64,000 bases of DNA from Helicobacter apodemus. GTDB taxonomy: Bacteria; Campylobacterota; Campylobacteria; Campylobacterales; Helicobacteraceae. Shown here piece after piece: positions 17,310-26,841 of the stretch; within the stretch, counting starts at the first letter, position 1; each line of letters opens with the position of its first letter. The notes below the pieces were generated by a model. That model was given only the letters and a program-made list of their open reading frames with translations. It was not told the origin of the DNA and did no database searches. The position numbers were made by a program, and so were the translations under genes. The stretch lies in contig NZ_JRPC02000001.1 in assembly GCF_000765745.2 (NCBI RefSeq), positions 1 through 64,000 of the forward strand, given 5' to 3'.

Positions 17310-17984
17310 TTAACCCCTTGCCTGCTTCTCTTCAATCCCACTTAGACCAAAACGTCTTATGAGTTCTTGTCTAATTAAATCAGGATTCACATCACAATAA
17401 GCAAGCCCTACCAAAGAATGATAAAGTAAATCTGCTGCCTCATAAACAATGTCCTCTTTTCTTCTATCTTTTATAGAAAATCCAAGCTCCGCCGCTTCTT
17501 CAACAATTTTTTTAGCAATGGCATTTTCACCCTTTTGATAAAGAGAGGCAGTATAAGAAGTCTTAGGATTAGCATCTTTTCTTTCTAAGAGTATAGGATA
17601 AAGCCTATCAACTACCCCATAAATAAGATTAGTATTCAAGGCTTCATAAGAAGAACAAGACCCCTCTAAAGTCTTAAAAAAACAAGTTTTATGACCCGTA
17701 TGGCAGACTACACCTACTTGCTCTACCTCCAATAGCACACTATCTTTATCACAATCCAAAAAAATTTGATGAATTTTTTGTATATGTCCGCTTTGCTCCC
17801 CTTTTTTCCAAATCCTTTCTTTAGAGCGGGAGTAAAAATGTGTATATCCAGTGCTTAAACTAAGCTCCAATGCCTCTCTATTCATAAAAGCTAACATTAA
17901 GACTTCTTTAGTCGCATAATCTTGTATAATTGCTGGGATTAAGCCATTGAGTTTATCCCAAGCTATTTTTTCTAATTTTTTCAC
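17310..17984 (-). CDS. hisIE: Bifunctional phosphoribosyl-AMP cyclohydrolase / phosphoribosyl-ATP pyrophosphatase
   Basis: Catalyses steps 2 and 3 of histidine synthesis. The N-terminal HisI domain shows THFYSRSKERIWKKGE and the zinc-binding CHTGHKTC; the C-terminal HisE domain shows KIVEEAAELGF and YEAADLLYH. Length is 224 residues. The start codon is GTG at 17984, three bases after the stop of the SPFH gene. hisC lies elsewhere in the window, so the his genes are dispersed as usual in this phylum. Confidence 0.95.
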   Translation of the reverse strand: MKKLEKIAWDKLNGLIPAIIQDYATKEVLMLAFMNREALELSLSTGYTHFYSRSKERIWKKGEQSGHIQKIHQIFLDCDKDSVLLEVEQVGVVCHTGHKTCFFKTLEGSCSSYEALNTNLIYGVVDRLYPILLERKDANPKTSYTASLYQKGENAIAKKIVEEAAELGFSIKDRRKEDIVYEAADLLYHSLVGLAYCDVNPDLIRQELIRRFGLSGIEEKQARG

Positions 17985-17987
17985 GCT

Positions 17988-19070
17988 TTATTGCCCTATA
18001 GAAGCTGCTCTTTGTGTATCTTTTGAATCTAACCAAATATTAGGAGCAACACCACCTGGTGTTAAAAAAATCTTTGCATCTTTATTGACTTGTAAAGCCT
18101 CATTAAACTTACCTTGCACTTCAATTTGTCGTAATTGCAAAAGAGGGCTATTTAAGCTTTGACTAATAAGCCTATTAGCTCTTGCTTGTGCATCAGCTTC
18201 TATAATAGTAGCATCCGCAACCCCTTTGGCTAAGGCAGCCTTTTTCTCTGCTTCTTGTTTAGCCCTTTCTACCTCATATCTTGCCCTCTCTGCTTCTTGT
18301 CTTGCTACTTGCACGCGTTCAATTTGCTCTTTAATAGCAATAGGAAGGACTATTTCTGTTAATTGGATAGAAACTAACTCTACAGGACGATTTTTCAAGC
18401 CTTCAATATTTTCTCTAAATTTTTGGTCAATAAGGGCAGCAATTTCATTGCGTTTAGTTGGTAATTCTTCAGCTGGAAAACTTCCTACAACATTACGAAC
18501 TATCTCACGAATAACAGGAGTAATAATTCTCTCCTCCCAATTTTGTCCCCAAGTTGCTATCGTTTGAGGCACACTTAGGGGATCTAAGCGGTATTGCACG
18601 GCTAATTCCACAGAAACAGATAAACCCCGTGAATCTAAAACATTAATCGCTTGATTTTTTAAACTTCCCTCATCCCTACCTCTAAAAGTAGAAGCTTCAG
18701 CACTTATAAATTCCGCAATTCTAACCTTAGTATTTACAGGAATAATCCTCTGAATTCCGGGGATAAAAAAGTGAATCCCTGGCTGTAAAGGAGTAGGACT
18801 AAATTCCCCTGTAGTGATTTTTACCCCTACCTCACCACTATTAATAATCGTAAAAGGTTTTAGTAAGAATAATAATACAATCAAGATAATTAACACATAA
18901 ATTACCGCCATTTTCTTACCACTTGGCATATTAAAAGATGGGATTTTAGAGTAATTTTGAAAATTACGATTAGCCCCATTTCCTCCATTATTACTACTCC
19001 CTCCATTTTCTTGCTGGGATTTATAATTTTTATTTTTCTGTCTTAAGTGCTCATTTAAATCAATTGGCAT
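17988..19070 (-). CDS. SPFH/prohibitin-domain membrane protein (HflK-like)
   Basis: A 360-residue protein with a polar Asn/Gly-rich N-terminus, one transmembrane helix at about 54-70, a band-7/SPFH domain at about 72-240 and an Ala/Glu/Arg-rich coiled coil at about 249-300. Family members oligomerise into membrane cages that organise proteases such as FtsH or lipid microdomains. No hflC partner is adjacent, so this is the single SPFH protein type seen in Helicobacter. It is followed closely by hisIE. Confidence 0.88.
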   Translation of the reverse strand: MPIDLNEHLRQKNKNYKSQQENGGSSNNGGNGANRNFQNYSKIPSFNMPSGKKMAVIYVLIILIVLLFLLKPFTIINSGEVGVKITTGEFSPTPLQPGIHFFIPGIQRIIPVNTKVRIAEFISAEASTFRGRDEGSLKNQAINVLDSRGLSVSVELAVQYRLDPLSVPQTIATWGQNWEERIITPVIREIVRNVVGSFPAEELPTKRNEIAALIDQKFRENIEGLKNRPVELVSIQLTEIVLPIAIKEQIERVQVARQEAERARYEVERAKQEAEKKAALAKGVADATIIEADAQARANRLISQSLNSPLLQLRQIEVQGKFNEALQVNKDAKIFLTPGGVAPNIWLDSKDTQRAASIGQ

Positions 19071-19081
19071 AATAACCTCTC

Positions 19082-19999
19082 TTAATCAATATAAGTTAGC
19101 CAATGGCTATATTTTGAATTGCGTCCATAAACAATATCAAAAAAAGATTCTTGAAGGGTTTTTGTTATTTCCCCTCTCCCACCATTCCCGATAATACGAC
19201 TATCTAATCGTGAAATGGGAGTAATCTCAGCAGCAGTTCCAGTAAAAAATGCCTCATCGGCAATATACACCTCATCACGAGTAATATTACGTTCAATTAC
19301 CTTAAACCCTAAATCTCTTGCAAGAGTAATAACAGAATTTTGCGTAATAGACTCTAAAGAAGAATCGTGAGGCGGTGTAATAATTTCTCCATCTCTTACA
19401 ATAAAAAAGCATTCTCCACTTCCTTCAGCCACCATTCCACAATCATCTAAAAGCAAAGCTTCTTGATACCCACATTCAATAGCTTCAAATTTTGCCATTT
19501 GTGAATTAAGATAGTTCCCTATAGCCTTTGCTTTACCAAAATGGGATCTAGCAGAGTTTCTTGTATAAGAAGAGGTTTTAATAGCTATACCTTTCTCTAA
19601 TCCCTCATCACCCAAATAAGCACCCCATTCCCAAGCAGCAATAGCGACTTTGACAGGGGCTTGTTTGTGATAAACACCCATTACACCATAGCCTAAATAA
19701 ATCAAAGGTCTAATATAGGCATTACTCGTAAAATGATTATCCCTTAAAAGCTCAATTTGGGCTTGCTCTAGCACTTCTTGCGTAAAAGGGGTTTGGATTG
19801 CGACAATTTTTGCAGAATTTAAAAGCCTTTTAGTATGCTCTTTAAGACGAAAAATTGCCATTCCCCTATCAGTTTTATAAGCTCTAGTCCCTTCAAACAC
19901 GCCATTACCATAATGCAAGGTATGCGTTAAGATATGCACTTTAGCTTCAAACCAAGGAACAAGCTCTCCATCCATCCAGATTGATTTTGCTTCCTTCAT
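19082..19999 (-). CDS. ilvE: Branched-chain amino acid aminotransferase
   Basis: PLP enzyme for the last step of Val, Leu and Ile synthesis. The 305-residue form starting at ATG 19999 is preceded by AGGAG and begins at the normal family position (KSIWMDGELVPW); the longer open frame to 20113 overlaps the upstream gene and adds no conserved sequence. The PLP lysine is Lys158 in FGKAKAIGNYL; EGSGE lies at 192-196. Confidence 0.95.
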   Translation of the reverse strand: MKEAKSIWMDGELVPWFEAKVHILTHTLHYGNGVFEGTRAYKTDRGMAIFRLKEHTKRLLNSAKIVAIQTPFTQEVLEQAQIELLRDNHFTSNAYIRPLIYLGYGVMGVYHKQAPVKVAIAAWEWGAYLGDEGLEKGIAIKTSSYTRNSARSHFGKAKAIGNYLNSQMAKFEAIECGYQEALLLDDCGMVAEGSGECFFIVRDGEIITPPHDSSLESITQNSVITLARDLGFKVIERNITRDEVYIADEAFFTGTAAEITPISRLDSRIIGNGGRGEITKTLQESFFDIVYGRNSKYSHWLTYID

Positions 20000-20060
20000 G
20001 ATTCTCCTATCTGTAAGAAATACAAGAGAGTATAACAGATACTGCCTTAAAACTTCATTT

Positions 20061-20852
20061 TTACAAATTGCTTTTAAAAGTAAATTCTTGTGAGGGTAAA
20101 TCCTCAAACTCATACCCTAAAAGAGCAATTTTATGGGAATGTAACATTATACGTTTAAAAGGCTTCCCTCCATAAAAAGTATCCCCAAGAATAGGATACT
20201 TAATATGGGCTAAATGCACTCTTATTTGATGCGTCCTACCGGTTGTTATTTGAATACTAACCTTTGTTTTCTTTCCTTCAATTTCTAAAGGGGTAATTTT
20301 ACTATAAGCCCTCAATCCATCTTTTGCAACTACCACTTTAGCAAACTTCCCCTTTTGTGCCATCAAAGGGAGTTCAATCTCACATTCCTCTTTAAAAATT
20401 CCCCCTACAATAGCGATATATTCTTTAAAAACTCGCTCTTGCTTAAAAGCTTCTTTTGCTTTCAAGGCAAAACTAGAATCTTTTTTAACTAATAACAAAA
20501 CTCCACTTGTCTCCCTATCAAGACGATGTAATAAATCCCACGCAGGATATTTTCTTGCAATCTCCTCTGAAGTTAGAAATGGAGGCTTAGAAAGTGCAAG
20601 GATATTTGTATCCTCAAAGAGTATGTGAGAGTGGGGAATCTTTTGGATTTGGAATTTTACTTGCGGATTAAGCAAAGAGCGAGCAATCTTTAATCGCTTC
20701 CCTTGAATACTCACTAAACCTCTATCAATAAGCTCTTTAGCCTCATTATTAGAAATCCCCTCTTGTAGAGCTAAGAGCTTATAAGCTTTTTGTGCATTTA
20801 CTACAATTTTAGGAGAAATTTGGTGAGTTTTCTTATGCCTTTTCACTAACAC
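20061..20852 (-). CDS. RluA-family pseudouridine synthase
   Basis: Isomerises specific uridines in rRNA or tRNA. Of 263 residues, about 20-65 resemble an S4-like RNA-binding segment; the catalytic motif HRLDRETSG is at 109-117 (Asp112), and RTHQIRVHLA lies at about 205-215. The exact target cannot be read from the sequence. The start overlaps the end of waaA by 20 bases; in H. pylori a similar gene neighbours waaA. Confidence 0.92.
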   Translation of the reverse strand: MLVKRHKKTHQISPKIVVNAQKAYKLLALQEGISNNEAKELIDRGLVSIQGKRLKIARSLLNPQVKFQIQKIPHSHILFEDTNILALSKPPFLTSEEIARKYPAWDLLHRLDRETSGVLLLVKKDSSFALKAKEAFKQERVFKEYIAIVGGIFKEECEIELPLMAQKGKFAKVVVAKDGLRAYSKITPLEIEGKKTKVSIQITTGRTHQIRVHLAHIKYPILGDTFYGGKPFKRIMLHSHKIALLGYEFEDLPSQEFTFKSNL

Positions 20853-22062
20853 CCCGCAAAGCTTGAATAATCCTAGAAATTTTTATTTTTTTAATAATGC
20901 AAGAGGGATATAAGCAATCTACATATAAAAGCACATTTTCTAGTTGGGAAATATCGCATAAAACATAATTTTGGATACCATCAAATAAAGCTCTTTGGTG
21001 AAAGATATAAGGACCACTAATAAGTTTTACTCCAAAAAAAGCTGGTTCTATAGGATTATGCCCACCAATACCCTTCAAAAAACTTCCCCCTAGAATTACT
21101 AACTCCGCTAAAGCATAAAGATTATTTAAAACACCCATTTTATCTATTAAAACAAAAGGGAAATGCAAGGACTTTTCTATTCCCACTTTAGAGCTTACAA
21201 CTAAATTAGGAAGATTATGGGATTTTAAAAGTGCATCTAAGGCTTGCTGAATACCCCCAATCCTCTCTAAATGTCGCGGGACAAAGAGGATTCTAGGACA
21301 ATTTTCAAGGTCTTTAGGCAAAACCTTTAAAAGAGATTTTAAAATTAAAACTTCCTCTAATGTAGAATCTTTTTGGTGTGTACTTGCAATAACCCATATT
21401 TTTTGATTTGGAATTGGGTATTCTTGGGTAACTTGTGGATTAACACAAAGCTTTAAATTACCATATACTTCAACATCTTTAGCCCCTAATGCTTCAAAGT
21501 TTCTTTTATCCCCTCTCTTTTGGCAAAAAATTTTATCGATATAGCAAAAAAATCTCTTATAAAAAAACTTCCCTTTTTGGTATTTTTCAAAAGAAGAAAT
21601 ACGTGCATTAATCAAAAAAGTTTTTGCACCCTTTTTTTTAGCGTAAAAAACAGGCATAAGCCATAACTCTGCTTCAAAAAGCACAAAAGCTTTAAGAGAA
21701 AGATTCTGTATCCAAAAAGGAATAAAACTCTCAAAAGGTAAATAACAGACAATACACTTAGGATAATTCTCTTGTGCTAAAGTAAATCCGGTTTGTGTTA
21801 TAGTAGTTAATAAGATTTTTTCATTATCTTTTAAAGCCTTTTCTAAAGCCTCCAAAACAGGTCCTAATGCCTTTATCTCACCAAAAGAACAAGCGTGAAT
21901 CCAATAAATATCAGCACCCTCTTCTAAAAACTCTGGAATAAAAAAACGTCTCTTAAGGGATTCTTCATATTTAGATTTAAAAGAGAGTAAAAAAAGAATA
22001 GGTAAAGCACAAAAATGCACTAAAGACACTAAAATATAATAACAAAAAACAAAAAGATACAT
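20833..22062 (-). CDS. waaA: 3-deoxy-D-manno-octulosonic acid (Kdo) transferase
   Basis: Adds Kdo to lipid A precursor at the inner membrane (GT30). The 409 residues have an N-terminal membrane anchor (about 5-27), HACSFGE at 56-62 with the catalytic-type Glu62, and a C-terminal nucleotide-sugar domain with GGSFLKGIGGHNPIEPAFFG. It lies 6 bases after flgZ and overlaps the pseudouridine synthase gene. Confidence 0.94.
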   Translation of the reverse strand: MYLFVFCYYILVSLVHFCALPILFLLSFKSKYEESLKRRFFIPEFLEEGADIYWIHACSFGEIKALGPVLEALEKALKDNEKILLTTITQTGFTLAQENYPKCIVCYLPFESFIPFWIQNLSLKAFVLFEAELWLMPVFYAKKKGAKTFLINARISSFEKYQKGKFFYKRFFCYIDKIFCQKRGDKRNFEALGAKDVEVYGNLKLCVNPQVTQEYPIPNQKIWVIASTHQKDSTLEEVLILKSLLKVLPKDLENCPRILFVPRHLERIGGIQQALDALLKSHNLPNLVVSSKVGIEKSLHFPFVLIDKMGVLNNLYALAELVILGGSFLKGIGGHNPIEPAFFGVKLISGPYIFHQRALFDGIQNYVLCDISQLENVLLYVDCLYPSCIIKKIKISRIIQALRGVSEKA

Positions 22063-22068
22063 TAAATT

Positions 22069-22782
22069 TTAAGCGGTTTCTTCTTGGTTATAAAGAATTC
22101 TTCCACAATGAGGGCAAGTAATAATATCATCAGAGCGAATAACATCAGAATAAACTTTATCATTAATACGCATAAAACAACCACCACAAGCTTGTCTAGA
22201 AATAGAAACAACACTCGTATTTTTTGCCCATTTTCTAATCTTTTCATAAAAAGAAATGATTTTTTGATCCATCTTGATAACAAGTTTTTCTTTCTGGGAG
22301 AAAACTTCCTTTTGCTCTGCTTTTACTTTCTCCACCTCTCCTTGCACCTTAGTTTCAATAGCTTGTTGCTCTTTTTTATTGTTTTCAATCTTTTCTTTTA
22401 AAACATTAATAGCATCTTTTTTGCTCTCTAAAAGCACATTTAACCGGGCAATCTCCTCATTAGCGAAGGTGATTTGCTCTTTGGCTAATTCTTCTTCTAA
22501 ATTTAATGCCTTATGTTCTTTTTCTGTTTTAATAAGCTTTATTTTTTTAGCAATTTCTTCTAATTTAGTGGAAAGTTCGTGTAAATGATTTTCATTTTTT
22601 CCAATAGCAAGGGAAATATCTTTAGCCACTCCTTGTAAAGATTCAATTTCACTATTGATTTGTTCTTCTTGTTCTAAAAGAATATCTAATTCTTTCTTAG
22701 CTTCTTGGATTCTTGGTTCAAAAGAATCAATTTCTTTATCAAGATTAGCAATCTTTATTAATTGATTTAAATGTTTATTCAT
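22069..22782 (-). CDS. flgZ: FlgZ/HP0958-family zinc-ribbon protein (RpoN chaperone)
   Basis: A 237-residue protein with a long coiled coil (about 15-180) and a C-terminal zinc ribbon, Cys199-x2-Cys202 and Cys223-x2-Cys226. The H. pylori homologue HP0958 stabilises sigma54 and binds flaA mRNA. The start ATG 22782 follows GGAG; an in-frame upstream start at 22809 overlaps the neighbouring gene and lacks a ribosome site. The window also holds a flgH sigma54 site and flaA, both plausible clients. Confidence 0.88.
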   Translation of the reverse strand: MNKHLNQLIKIANLDKEIDSFEPRIQEAKKELDILLEQEEQINSEIESLQGVAKDISLAIGKNENHLHELSTKLEEIAKKIKLIKTEKEHKALNLEEELAKEQITFANEEIARLNVLLESKKDAINVLKEKIENNKKEQQAIETKVQGEVEKVKAEQKEVFSQKEKLVIKMDQKIISFYEKIRKWAKNTSVVSISRQACGGCFMRINDKVYSDVIRSDDIITCPHCGRILYNQEETA

Positions 22783-22801
22783 AACAACTCCAAAATTAAA
22801 T

Positions 22802-23548
22802 TTAGACAAAATTAAAGGGATTTTTTGAATGGGTTATTATAGCTTCATAGCCTTTTTTTGTCAAAATCGGAAATAAAATCTCACCAAAATAAGATTCTAA
22901 TTCATAATGCCCACAATCTATTAAATGTATGCCTCTCTCTAGGGCTTCCATTGCATCGTGATATTTAATATCCCCTGTAATGAAACAATCTACTCCCTTT
23001 AAAGAGCGGATAAAACTAGCCCCACTTCCTGTTACTAAAGCAACTTTTTTGCAATTCTTATTATAAGATTGTGTAACCTTTAAATACTTAATTCCCATTC
23101 TACTTTTAAGCCTTTGGCATAATGCAAAAAAATCTCTCTCCCAGTCAAAAAACACAATAAAATCCTCTTGAATATATTCTTTAATCCCTAATATATTCCC
23201 AACAACATATTTCCCAAAATGCGTTTTATCAAAGTTAGTATGTATAGCAAGAAGTTGTATATTTTTCTTTAGGGCTAATTTTATTAAAGAAGCAGGATAG
23301 GAATCCTCAATTAATTGCTTAAGAGGAGAAAAAATCAAAGGATGATGAGTAATAAGCAGAGAATCTTCCTCTAAAGATTCTAAAACTTTTCTATCTACTT
23401 CTAAGGCTAAATAAATCTTATTAAATCCTTGCTCAAATCCTCCTAGAATTAAACCCGAATTATCCCAACTCTCTTGATAGCTAAAAGGCGTGATACTCTC
23501 TAAAAATTCGAAGATTTCTTGAGTTTTAAACCTTAATTTTTTTTGCAT
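22802..23548 (-). CDS. Nif3-like dinuclear metal centre protein (DUF34)
   Basis: A 248-residue member of the widespread NIF3/YbgI family. Metal-binding motifs are [16 protein letters not shown] and a C-terminal GHYELES. Older annotations call it GTP cyclohydrolase I type 2, but the physiological role is not settled. The start overlaps the glyQ end by 23 bases. Confidence 0.9.
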   Translation of the reverse strand: MQKKLRFKTQEIFEFLESITPFSYQESWDNSGLILGGFEQGFNKIYLALEVDRKVLESLEEDSLLITHHPLIFSPLKQLIEDSYPASLIKLALKKNIQLLAIHTNFDKTHFGKYVVGNILGIKEYIQEDFIVFFDWERDFFALCQRLKSRMGIKYLKVTQSYNKNCKKVALVTGSGASFIRSLKGVDCFITGDIKYHDAMEALERGIHLIDCGHYELESYFGEILFPILTKKGYEAIITHSKNPFNFV

Positions 23549-24413
23549 TTTCTAAACGCTCCATTCTTGCCTGTTCTTGCTCTTTATAAAGCATTGCACA
23601 AGCTTTTGATAAATCCCTAATCTTTAAAATATAATTTTGACGCTCTGTAGCAGAAATAGCCCTTCTAGCATCAAGAATATTAAATAAATGGCTAGCAAAC
23701 ATAGCACAATCATAAGCGGGTAAAGGTAATTTAGCTTCCAAAGCCCTTTTCCCCTCCTCTTGCATTTTAGTAAAAAATTCAAAAAGCATTGCAGTATCGG
23801 CTATTTCAAAATGGTATTTAGAAAACTCATATTCCCCCTGTAAATGCACATCTGCATAAGTATAAGATTCATTCCAAGCAATTTCAAAAACATTTTTTAC
23901 ACCTTGTAAATACATAGCAAGTCGCTCACTCCCATAAGTAATTTCTACAGCCACTGGCTCACAAGGAATCCCTCCTACTTGCTGAAAATAAGTAAATTGC
24001 GTAACCTCCATTCCATCAAGCCAAACTTCCCAACCTAATCCCCATGCCCCTAAAGTTGGAGATTCCCAATTATCCTCTACAAAGCGAACATCGTGATTTT
24101 TTAAATCCAATCCCAAAGATTCTAAACTCCTTAAATAAAGCTCTTGAATATTTGAAGGATTAGGCTTTATTAATACTTGAAATTGGTAATAACTCCCTAA
24201 ACGATTAGGGTTTTCTCCATATCTCCCATCTGTTGGTCTCCTAGAGGGTGCAACATAAGCCACGCTCCAAGGCTTAGAATCCAAACTCCTTAATAAAGTT
24301 GCAGGATGAAAAGTCCCTGCTCCTGCTGGAATATCATAAGGCTGCAAGATTAAACAACCCTGCTCTTTCCAAAACTGCTGCAATTGTAATAAAATATCTG
24401 AAAAGTAGATCAT
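23526..24413 (-). CDS. glyQ: Glycyl-tRNA synthetase alpha subunit
   Basis: Catalytic subunit of the heterotetrameric glycyl-tRNA synthetase; 295 residues, normal length. Typical blocks are [35 protein letters not shown] and [17 protein letters not shown]. glyS (beta subunit) is not in the window, as is common in this group. Three bases separate it from thrC upstream. Confidence 0.96.
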   Translation of the reverse strand: MIYFSDILLQLQQFWKEQGCLILQPYDIPAGAGTFHPATLLRSLDSKPWSVAYVAPSRRPTDGRYGENPNRLGSYYQFQVLIKPNPSNIQELYLRSLESLGLDLKNHDVRFVEDNWESPTLGAWGLGWEVWLDGMEVTQFTYFQQVGGIPCEPVAVEITYGSERLAMYLQGVKNVFEIAWNESYTYADVHLQGEYEFSKYHFEIADTAMLFEFFTKMQEEGKRALEAKLPLPAYDCAMFASHLFNILDARRAISATERQNYILKIRDLSKACAMLYKEQEQARMERLENAKKIKV

Positions 24414-24416
24414 TCC

Positions 24417-25880
24417 TTACTTCCTTAGCCATTGTAAAATATTTTGCTTCACTTCTTCTTTAGTAATGCTTTGTGTATGCACTATCTCTTTCTTAAAGAG
24501 ATCTAAAATATTAGGCGATATTGTAAGGGAATATTTACTCGCAATTGCTTCTAAGGATTCTTTATCCCCCAAATCTCCCATTCCTAAAGCTTGAGATAAA
24601 GTCTTAGCAAACTTTGTCCATTCTGCAGTAGAACAAAGTATGCAAATGGCTTCATTATCATTTTTTATAATTTCCTCATAAGCTTTTATTCCACAAGCGG
24701 TATGGGGATCTAGTATAAAACCTGCATTAGCATATTCTCTTATTTTTTCTAAACAATACAAATCTTCACAATAAGTTGCTTGAAAATAAGTCTGTAATAA
24801 CTTTAACTCCTCTTGGTTTAGAGCATATTTTTTATACTTTTGTAAATCCTCCATAAGCTCTCTAGTCCGATTTTTTCCAAAGAGAAAAAAAAGGATGCGT
24901 TCTACATTGGAACTTGTTAAAATATCCATAGCGGGGGAATAAGTTTTTTGTAAAACCCGATAAGAAATATCATAAACTCCACTCTCTATAAAATCTGTTA
25001 GAATATTATTTGCATTAGAGGCAATCCAAATTTTCTCGATGGGGAATCCCATATTTTTCGCATAAAAAGCCCCTAAAGCATTACCAAAATTCCCACTTGG
25101 GATAATAATATGTGCTTGTCTTTTATACAAAGAAAAACTTTGCAAACTAGCATAGATATGATAAAGAATCTGAAAAGCAATGCGTCCAAAATTAACAGAA
25201 TTTGCAGCGCTTAAGGCTAAATTATTTTGAGTTAAACTTTGAAGAAATTGTTCATCTTTTAAAAGATTTTTAAGAATATTTTGTGCGTCATCAAAGTCCC
25301 CTTTTATGCCTATCACTTTAATATTCTTTGCCGCTATAGTTGTCATTTGAAGTGCTTGAATCTCACTAGTTCCACCTTCTGGATAAAGACAAACTACTTT
25401 GATTTTATCTTTATTAGCAAAACTCTCTAAAGTTGCTGGTCCTGTATCTCCGCTTGTAGCGACTAAAATAAGGTATTCCTTAGAAGAATCTTTTAAAAAA
25501 GCACTAAAAATCTCCCCAAAGGGTTGTAATGCCATATCTTTAAAAGCCCTTGTTGGACCACAATAGAGCTTTTGAATACTTAAGTTCTTATTAATCTTAG
25601 AGAGCGGAGCGGGAGTATTTTTATCATCAAACTTCTTATAAAGTGCTAAGGCATTAGCTAAAAGGCTTTGTGGTATATCTAATCCTAAAGATTGAAAGAT
25701 TTTTTGGGCTAATTCCTCATAATCCATTCTTATAAAAGATTGTATCTCATCCTCTGAAAACTTCGGTAAATCTGCTAAAGTCCAAAGCCCACCATAGGGA
25801 GCATTAGGATTTAACACGCAACCTTTAAAATTAACAGAACAATCTCCTCCTCTAGTCCCAATAAATTTTTGTAACTGCAC
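24417..25880 (-). CDS. thrC: Threonine synthase
   Basis: PLP enzyme converting O-phosphohomoserine to threonine. The PLP lysine is Lys114 in GPTRAFKDMALQPFGE, and ATSGDTG lies in the cofactor-binding region. The 487 residues fit the long threonine synthase class. The start codon is GTG, with AAGGA 9 bases before it. Confidence 0.96.
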   Translation of the reverse strand: MQLQKFIGTRGGDCSVNFKGCVLNPNAPYGGLWTLADLPKFSEDEIQSFIRMDYEELAQKIFQSLGLDIPQSLLANALALYKKFDDKNTPAPLSKINKNLSIQKLYCGPTRAFKDMALQPFGEIFSAFLKDSSKEYLILVATSGDTGPATLESFANKDKIKVVCLYPEGGTSEIQALQMTTIAAKNIKVIGIKGDFDDAQNILKNLLKDEQFLQSLTQNNLALSAANSVNFGRIAFQILYHIYASLQSFSLYKRQAHIIIPSGNFGNALGAFYAKNMGFPIEKIWIASNANNILTDFIESGVYDISYRVLQKTYSPAMDILTSSNVERILFFLFGKNRTRELMEDLQKYKKYALNQEELKLLQTYFQATYCEDLYCLEKIREYANAGFILDPHTACGIKAYEEIIKNDNEAICILCSTAEWTKFAKTLSQALGMGDLGDKESLEAIASKYSLTISPNILDLFKKEIVHTQSITKEEVKQNILQWLRK

Positions 25881-25910
25881 ACAAAATCCTTTTCTTCAAG
25901 AAAATGGGAT

Positions 25911-25916
25911 ATTCTA
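25911..25916 (-). promoter_or_regulatory. -10 box for thrC
   Basis: TAGAAT on the minus strand, 31 bases before the thrC GTG, in the short gap after flgH. It probably drives thrC-glyQ and the genes below. Confidence 0.45.
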
Positions 25917-25938
25917 TCTTACATTCCCATAAATTACG

Positions 25939-26670
25939 CTAAAATGGCCATAGGGATTCTACAAGTTGTGTTCCCCAGCCTTTTTGAGTGCTTTTTTTAA
26001 GTTCTCCTTGCGTATCATACATAATTTTTGCATCGGCAATAAATTGGGATTGAATAGTATTATTTCTAGCAATATCGGTAGGACGCACAACTCCGCTTAA
26101 ACGGATTATCTGTTTCTCTCCATTAATAAGCACTTCCCTGCTTCCTTCAATAAAATAATTCCCATTTTGCATAACTTTAATAATCCTTGCAGCAATGGTA
26201 GTAGTAAAGCTTTCTTGACGATTTTGGGTGCCTGTTCCGCTAAAAGTTGAAGTATTATTCCCAAGGTTTATCCCAAAACCTGTAGCGTTATTAATACTAT
26301 TAACAAGACTTCCTATGCTAGAGCTTGCACCATTATAGCTTAAACTAGGTGCATTTAATGTTCCATTAGAGGTTTCATTAAGGTTTTTATTAGCACTTGA
26401 ACTTGCTTGAGCGGTTTGGTTAATTACCACCGTTACTAAATCATTAAGCTGCATAGCTCTTCTATCAGAAAATAAAGCATTCTCTCCATTACCAAAAATG
26501 CTTCCGGGATTCCCAAAATTATCCTCTTCTTCCCTTGGAGGTAGCTCTTCAACATACGCAGGAGGTTTAAAAGAAATTTGTGGCTCTACTTTTGCACAAC
26601 CACTTAAAATAGCCATATAAGCTACCCCAAAAAATAACAAGCCTTTTATAATTTCCTTTTTAAATCGCAT
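25939..26670 (-). CDS. flgH: Flagellar L-ring protein
   Basis: Outer-membrane lipoprotein that forms the L ring around the flagellar rod. The 243 residues start with a lipoprotein signal ending LSGC at 22-25; FSDRRAMQLNDLVTV and the C-terminal RLSGVVRPTDI are FlgH signatures. A sigma54-type promoter lies 54 bases upstream (26724-26740), fitting class II rod/ring genes in Campylobacterota. Confidence 0.96.
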   Translation of the reverse strand: MRFKKEIIKGLLFFGVAYMAILSGCAKVEPQISFKPPAYVEELPPREEEDNFGNPGSIFGNGENALFSDRRAMQLNDLVTVVINQTAQASSSANKNLNETSNGTLNAPSLSYNGASSSIGSLVNSINNATGFGINLGNNTSTFSGTGTQNRQESFTTTIAARIIKVMQNGNYFIEGSREVLINGEKQIIRLSGVVRPTDIARNNTIQSQFIADAKIMYDTQGELKKSTQKGWGTQLVESLWPF

Positions 26671-26723
26671 AACATATCCTTATGGTAGCTCTCACAATAA
26701 GCCCAAATTTCAAAAATATTTTA

Positions 26724-26740
26724 AAGCAAAGCATATTCCA
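26724..26740 (-). promoter_or_regulatory. Sigma54 (RpoN) promoter of flgH
   Basis: Minus-strand TGGAATATGCTTTGCTT matches the Campylobacterota sigma54 pattern TGGAACRNNNTTTGCTT except one base, with the required GG-N10-GC spacing. Start of transcription is predicted near 26713, about 43 bases before flgH. Confidence 0.75.
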
Positions 26741-26803
26741 TATTTTTAATATCCCCTAAAAATATTAAAAACTATTTATACTTAATTTTAAAGATTTTAT
26801 AGA

Positions 26804-26809
26804 TACAAT
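26804..26809 (+). promoter_or_regulatory. -10 box for pit
   Basis: TACAAT, 32 bases before the pit ATG; a second possible box, TATAAT, lies at 26820-26825 but would leave only a very short leader. No strong Pho-type repeat was noticed. Confidence 0.4.
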
Positions 26810-26841
26810 CTCAAAACCATATAATTTAAGAGTATTCAATA

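Noticed and set aside
20000-20113. N-terminal extension of ilvE
   Set aside because: It overlaps the pseudouridine synthase gene, lacks conserved sequence and the ATG at 19999 has AGGAG.
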